A stretch of 48,443 nucleotides of DNA from Spirochaetota bacterium (GTDB taxonomy: Bacteria > Spirochaetota > Brachyspiria > Brachyspirales > JACRPF01), in assembly GCA_038043445.1 (NCBI GenBank), contig JBBTBY010000013.1:1-48443 (forward strand). Reading direction: 5' to 3'. Below are positions 44,967-48,443 of this stretch, piece after piece; within the stretch, counting starts at the first letter, position 1, and every line of letters begins with the position of its first letter. The translations under genes and the position numbers were made by a program. The notes under the pieces were generated by a model that saw nothing but the letters and a program-made list of their open reading frames with translations, was not told the DNA's origin and ran no database searches.

Positions 44967-45004
44967 AAAAAACGGGATAACGAAAGCCATGCTTCGTTAT
45001 CCCG
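44967..45004 (-). terminator. Intrinsic terminator of the Spy-like gene
   Basis: On the minus strand a twelve-pair stem (CGGGATAACGAA / TTCGTTATCCCG) with an eight-base loop followed by T6, about 50 bases after the stop codon at 45058. Confidence 0.88.
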
Positions 45005-45057
45005 GGAATTATCGGAATGCCGCCGGAAAGGGCGAACGGCGGACCAAGGGTGTCGAA

Positions 45058-45570
45058 TTATTTCTCTTTATGTTTTTCGCGGGCGCTTTTCATGCGCTCT
45101 TCCAGTTTCTTACGCATTTCTTTCCATTTTTCCACCTGCTCGGCCGTGAGTATCGGCTTGCAGTCGACATTGAATTTGAAGCGCAGAAACTCGATCTCTG
45201 ATGCCATTTTCGCCCGTTTTTCCATGCCGTCCTTCACTTTCGCCATATCGGGGGCGTCTTTCGCGCGTTCGGCTTCGAGCGGCTCGACGAACTTTTTGAG
45301 CTCCTCGCTCTTGGCGTCCAATTCCTTTTGGCCTTTTTCGGCGAGATCCTTCACCTTCTTATACTGCTCATCGGTGAGCGTGAGCGTCTGCTTGAGCATT
45401 TCGGCCATGCCGGTGAGCGTCTGCATGTCGGGACGCTTGTGTTCACCGCTTTCGGATTTTTCGGTCTTTTTCTTGTCTGCGGTACCCGATGTCTCGTCTT
45501 TTTTCGTGTCCGCGGCAAAGAGCGTTCCCGCCAATACACCGGCGAGCAGGCAGAGAAGCATACGTTTCAT
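45058..45570 (-). CDS. Periplasmic Spy/CpxP-like (LTXXQ motif) protein
   Basis: A 170-aa exported, highly charged helical protein. The ATG at 45570 follows AGGAGG; signal peptide MKRMLLCLLAGVLAGTLFA. Two LTxxQ motifs, LTDEQ (65-69) and LTAEQ (141-145), mark the Spy/CpxP family of periplasmic chaperone or stress proteins. The helical hairpin is longer and more Lys/Glu-rich than in Spy. It has a strong terminator. The role in envelope or metal stress is by family analogy only. Confidence 0.8.
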   Translation of the reverse strand: MKRMLLCLLAGVLAGTLFAADTKKDETSGTADKKKTEKSESGEHKRPDMQTLTGMAEMLKQTLTLTDEQYKKVKDLAEKGQKELDAKSEELKKFVEPLEAERAKDAPDMAKVKDGMEKRAKMASEIEFLRFKFNVDCKPILTAEQVEKWKEMRKKLEERMKSAREKHKEK

Positions 45571-45655
45571 AGAGATCCTCCTGATGATCGTTCGGGCGCA
45601 ATTGATCACGCTCCGGTCATCGTTAGACGTGGCAGTGGGCGTATAGTTCCCGGCG

Positions 45656-46597
45656 TCATGGCATAGGTGTCGCAGCCGATCGGCGTATCGCTTCCGCTCG
45701 ACGCAGCGCTTCCGGCGTCATACCGGCGATGCGTTTGAACACGCGGTGAAAGTAGGCGGCATCCGTGAATCCGAGCTCGGCGGCGATACGCGGTATCGGC
45801 AGTGTCGTCGCAGAGAGAAGACGTTTCGCCTTTTCAACGCGCACCTGATTGACATAGGCCGTCACCGGCATCCCTGACGCACGCTGGAAAAGCCGATAGA
45901 AATGGCTCTTGCTCAATCCCGAATAGGTGATGGCCTTCGCGACATTGGTCGGTTCGGCGATATGCGCGGCGAGATAATCGAACACGGGGGCCATGGGCGA
46001 TTCGCTCTTTGCTGCAAGACCGGCGGTACTAATGATGAGCGACAGGAGCGAACGGAACTGCGTTGAAAGGTGAAAGATGCGGTCATGCCGTGCGGCGGAG
46101 AATTCGTGGATGAGCGAAAGCCACGCGTTCGTGATGCGTGCAAGGGCATCGTCCGGGAAATGCACGATGCCCGCCTTCACCGAGAACGGCCGTGCGAGAA
46201 GGAACGCCCCGAGGAGGTCGTCCGCGGTACTGCCGGTGAGTGCATCATCGATGACCTTCGGCAGAAAACCGATGATGAGCTTTTCCATGCGCGCTGCGGT
46301 GATGATCTCGCGGTGCTCTTCGAGATCGTTCAGGAAGAAGAGGTCGCCGGTGCGTGCGCGGTGTTCCCTGCCGCCGATATGAACGATGGATGTGCCCGAG
46401 AGCACGAGCTCTATCTCAAGGAAGCCGTGGAAATGCGGCGCTATCGTTCGCGGGCCATCGTAAGACACATAGTAGGGGTACATCTCGACAGGGGCGTTCT
46501 GTCGGAAGGAAAAGACGTTCCCGCGCGCTTCGATGAGCGATGCCCAGTCGCGTTTGCTCTGCGCTTGAGCGGGGATGTGATAGCACGAGGGGAGCAT
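45656..46597 (-). CDS. AraC family transcriptional regulator with cupin sensor domain
   Basis: A 313-aa regulator. Cupin-like N-terminal domain (APHFHGFLEIELVLSGTSIV, TGDLFFLNDLEEH) and C-terminal double helix-turn-helix (EPTNVAKAITYSGLSKSHFYRLF; IPRIAAELGFTDAAYFHRVFKRIAGMTPEALRR). No Shine-Dalgarno sequence: a consensus promoter lies directly before the ATG. It is near the carbohydrate enzymes at 40623-44883 and may control them, but the Spy-like gene lies between and this is inference. Confidence 0.93.
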   Translation of the reverse strand: MLPSCYHIPAQAQSKRDWASLIEARGNVFSFRQNAPVEMYPYYVSYDGPRTIAPHFHGFLEIELVLSGTSIVHIGGREHRARTGDLFFLNDLEEHREIITAARMEKLIIGFLPKVIDDALTGSTADDLLGAFLLARPFSVKAGIVHFPDDALARITNAWLSLIHEFSAARHDRIFHLSTQFRSLLSLIISTAGLAAKSESPMAPVFDYLAAHIAEPTNVAKAITYSGLSKSHFYRLFQRASGMPVTAYVNQVRVEKAKRLLSATTLPIPRIAAELGFTDAAYFHRVFKRIAGMTPEALRRAEAIRRSAATPMP

Positions 46598-46603
46598 GAA
46601 GTC

Positions 46604-46632
46604 ATTATACGGACGGCATGAACGCTTGTCAA
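46604..46632 (-). promoter_or_regulatory. Consensus promoter of the AraC gene, leaderless layout
   Basis: Minus strand TTGACA, a 17-base spacer, TATAAT, then exactly six bases and ATG. Both boxes match the sigma70 consensus, which makes the leaderless reading strong here. Confidence 0.8.
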
Positions 46633-46639
46633 TCGAACG

Positions 46640-48443
46640 TCATTTCGCGCGGGCCTTCGGCTTGAGCTTTGCCAGTTCGGCGGGGGGGATACGGTTTTCT
46701 ATCTCGGAATAACGACGTTCGTTGGCATCGATGCCGCGCGCTTCCCTGAGCAGTTTGTACCCTTCCGCATATCGTCTCTCATAGATGGCCTGTTCCGCTT
46801 TTCGCGCGGCCTCATCCGCCTTTTCCCCGAGCGTAATGCGCTGCAGGAGCACATTGTATTTCTTTTCATCGCGCGGATTGAGCTTTCGCGCGTCGGCAAG
46901 CGACCATTTTGCCGACCAGAAACCGCGGTTGGATACCGCGTCAACGGCGCGATAGTACGCCGCCGTACCTGCGATCTCATCATTGATCCTGCGCTCGAGC
47001 ATATCACAGCGATACGCCTTGTCCGCATGGAGCGTGCGTGCTTCGACAAGGAGCGTGCGTGCTTTCTCATAGGCGCGATCATCGATGAGCGAACGCGAGC
47101 GCTCGTATTTCGCCGCCGCCGAGCGTTCATTGCCGATGCGCGCCGAGAGCGAGCGATAGCGTACCATATCCTTCGGGTTCGCCTTGATGAGCCCTGCGAG
47201 AACGGCATCGGCATCGTCATACTTTTCCCCGTCGACGAATGCGAGAGCCTCACGATACTTCGCATCGAACCGTTCGTCCGCATCGATGACCGTGACAAGA
47301 GCGGAAAAGCGCCATCCCTCCCGGGGATTGAGCGTTCGTGCTTCGGCCATCGTACGACGCGCGTCCGCGAACGACCGGTTGGACAGGAGCCGTATCGCGT
47401 CGCGATAGAGGTCGTCGGCGCGAAGTTCATCCGAGATGCGGCGGGTGAGCTCATCGAATCGGCGGCTGTCGGCATCCGATACGCGTACAACGGTGTTCAT
47501 CGCCGTACGTGCCTTTTCATACCTGCGCGCATCGACAAGGAGATAGGACGGCCGGAACACCGACCACGCGCGTTCCTCATTGGTGAGCCGTCCGTAAAGC
47601 AGCGCTGTCGTATTCGTATCGAGCGTTCGTGTCTGCCGTATCTCGGACAAGAGTGCGCGTGCATCCGCATAGGAGTGCGCATTGATGTATGAGAGCACCC
47701 TGCGCTCCGCGGTATACGCGCGCTCACGGGAAAGCACCTTTGCCTCCATTGCTGAGAACGATGCGCGGTCGGCAGCGCCGGTACGAACGGCACGCGCCTC
47801 GGCGATTATCGTCTTCGCCTTCGCGAATTCATTGTTCGCAACGAGTGATTCGACCTGGCGAAGCTTATCGCCGACGCCCTCCTCAAGAGCGATGCGTTTT
47901 TCGAGCGCTTCATACGATGCGGTGTTATTCACCCCGAGCGCGCGCGCCTCCGAAAGTTTCGTCCGTGCATCCCAGTATTTCTTCTGTCCGACAAGTTCCC
48001 TGGCATCGCGGTAGCATACCGCCGCACGGATCTCGTTGTCGATGCGCCGCGTAAGCTCATCACCGCGCGATCTGTCCCGCGTCGAAAGGAATTGCGCCTC
48101 GCCGATGAGCATTCGTGCACGGTCGTACACATCCCGTTTGATGAAGCTTTCGGCTGCCGCATATTTCTCCGCCGCCCTGAGCTCGCTTGTGATGCGGTTC
48201 TCGAGTTCCGCGAACTTCGGTATATCCAAAGGATGAAGGCGTTTTGCATCGACAAGGAGTTTCTGCGCATTGGTATAATTGCGGGTCTCGACCGATGACA
48301 GGGCAATACGGAAATTCTCGGCCGCACGTTCTTCACGAGCGATACGCTTTTCCAGTATCTCGTACGCATCCAGTTTCCGCGGGCAGAGCTTTTTCGCGTC
48401 GCCGAGAAGCCATTTCGCGCCGAAATAATCGCGCCGTTCGACC
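46640..48443 (-). CDS. Long helical-repeat protein, 5' end outside window
   Basis: The frame is open to the window edge; the apparent TTG start at 48229 is internal, because in-frame sequence upstream continues the same repeats. At least 600 residues are visible, built of about eleven units of roughly 50-60 residues. Consensus: Y-x2-A-R-x2-L-x-E-A-R-x-L, then Y-x2-L-x2-R-I. Each unit looks like two or three helices, TPR-like but longer. It is rich in Arg, Ala and Glu. Only the C-terminus (LKPKARAK) is seen. Location and function are unknown; a scaffold is the natural guess. Confidence 0.8.
   Translation of the reverse strand, partial: VERRDYFGAKWLLGDAKKLCPRKLDAYEILEKRIAREERAAENFRIALSSVETRNYTNAQKLLVDAKRLHPLDIPKFAELENRITSELRAAEKYAAAESFIKRDVYDRARMLIGEAQFLSTRDRSRGDELTRRIDNEIRAAVCYRDARELVGQKKYWDARTKLSEARALGVNNTASYEALEKRIALEEGVGDKLRQVESLVANNEFAKAKTIIAEARAVRTGAADRASFSAMEAKVLSRERAYTAERRVLSYINAHSYADARALLSEIRQTRTLDTNTTALLYGRLTNEERAWSVFRPSYLLVDARRYEKARTAMNTVVRVSDADSRRFDELTRRISDELRADDLYRDAIRLLSNRSFADARRTMAEARTLNPREGWRFSALVTVIDADERFDAKYREALAFVDGEKYDDADAVLAGLIKANPKDMVRYRSLSARIGNERSAAAKYERSRSLIDDRAYEKARTLLVEARTLHADKAYRCDMLERRINDEIAGTAAYYRAVDAVSNRGFWSAKWSLADARKLNPRDEKKYNVLLQRITLGEKADEAARKAEQAIYERRYAEGYKLLREARGIDANERRYSEIENRIPPAELAKLKPKARAK

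Overview
The window is about 48 kb of bacterial chromosome at moderately high GC (high fifties per cent by eye), densely coded, with no rRNA, no recognisable tRNA, no CRISPR array and no intact transposase. Signal peptides, a lipobox lipoprotein, beta-barrel-like proteins and a PorV-like protein point to a diderm. A CarD regulator beside a PIN/TRAM protein, a PorV/UPF0164-type protein, purS/purQ and free-living carbohydrate genes are most compatible with an environmental Spirochaetota or a nearby diderm lineage. This placement is inference, not shown by a marker gene.

Layout. 1-4293 (+): a tightly overlapping operon der-plsY-gpsA, a barrel-like secreted protein and a lipoprotein phosphoesterase. 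4302-6638 (-): rarA and an unknown protein. 6708-6915: a MITE-like repeat with 10-bp flanking duplications. 7017-10318 (+): a YceI protein, then an ABC-2 exporter pair and uppP. 10319-12678: a second small inverted-repeat element, a beta-barrel gene (-) and a 59-bp palindrome. 12679-14454 (+): aspS. 14466-18494 (-): an anchored exported protein, rlmE, a TPR protein with a decayed Mrr-like domain, and a small protein. 18575-23250 (+): an AraC regulator, a LytM-like membrane protein that lacks its zinc ligands, a 44-aa gene and an M16 peptidase. 23363-27036 (+): carD, PIN/TRAM, an IMPase-family phosphatase and an N-acyltransferase. 27458-32239 (+): a 1189-aa surface protein with eight Ig-like domains and a type IX-like C-terminal domain, followed by a PorV-like protein. 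32344-37301 (-): two paralogous membrane histidine kinases (one without its phospho-acceptor His), a membrane protein and an FAD oxidoreductase. 37447-40589 (+): purS-purQ-nadB and a DUF6062-type zinc protein. 40623-48443 (-): a secreted GH20 hexosaminidase and a NodB-like deacetylase that share an N-terminal module, a Spy/CpxP-like protein, an AraC regulator and a long helical-repeat protein cut by the window edge.

Most of the window is housekeeping: ribosome assembly, phospholipid and carrier-lipid metabolism, tRNA charging, purine and NAD synthesis. The unusual parts are (i) the hexosaminidase/deacetylase pair with its shared unknown domain, (ii) the kinase/pseudokinase module with a translationally coupled flavoprotein, (iii) the PorV-like protein with its multi-Ig partner, (iv) a recurring start layout with the -10 box exactly six bases before ATG, implying leaderless mRNAs for both AraC regulators and others, and (v) several small palindromic elements.
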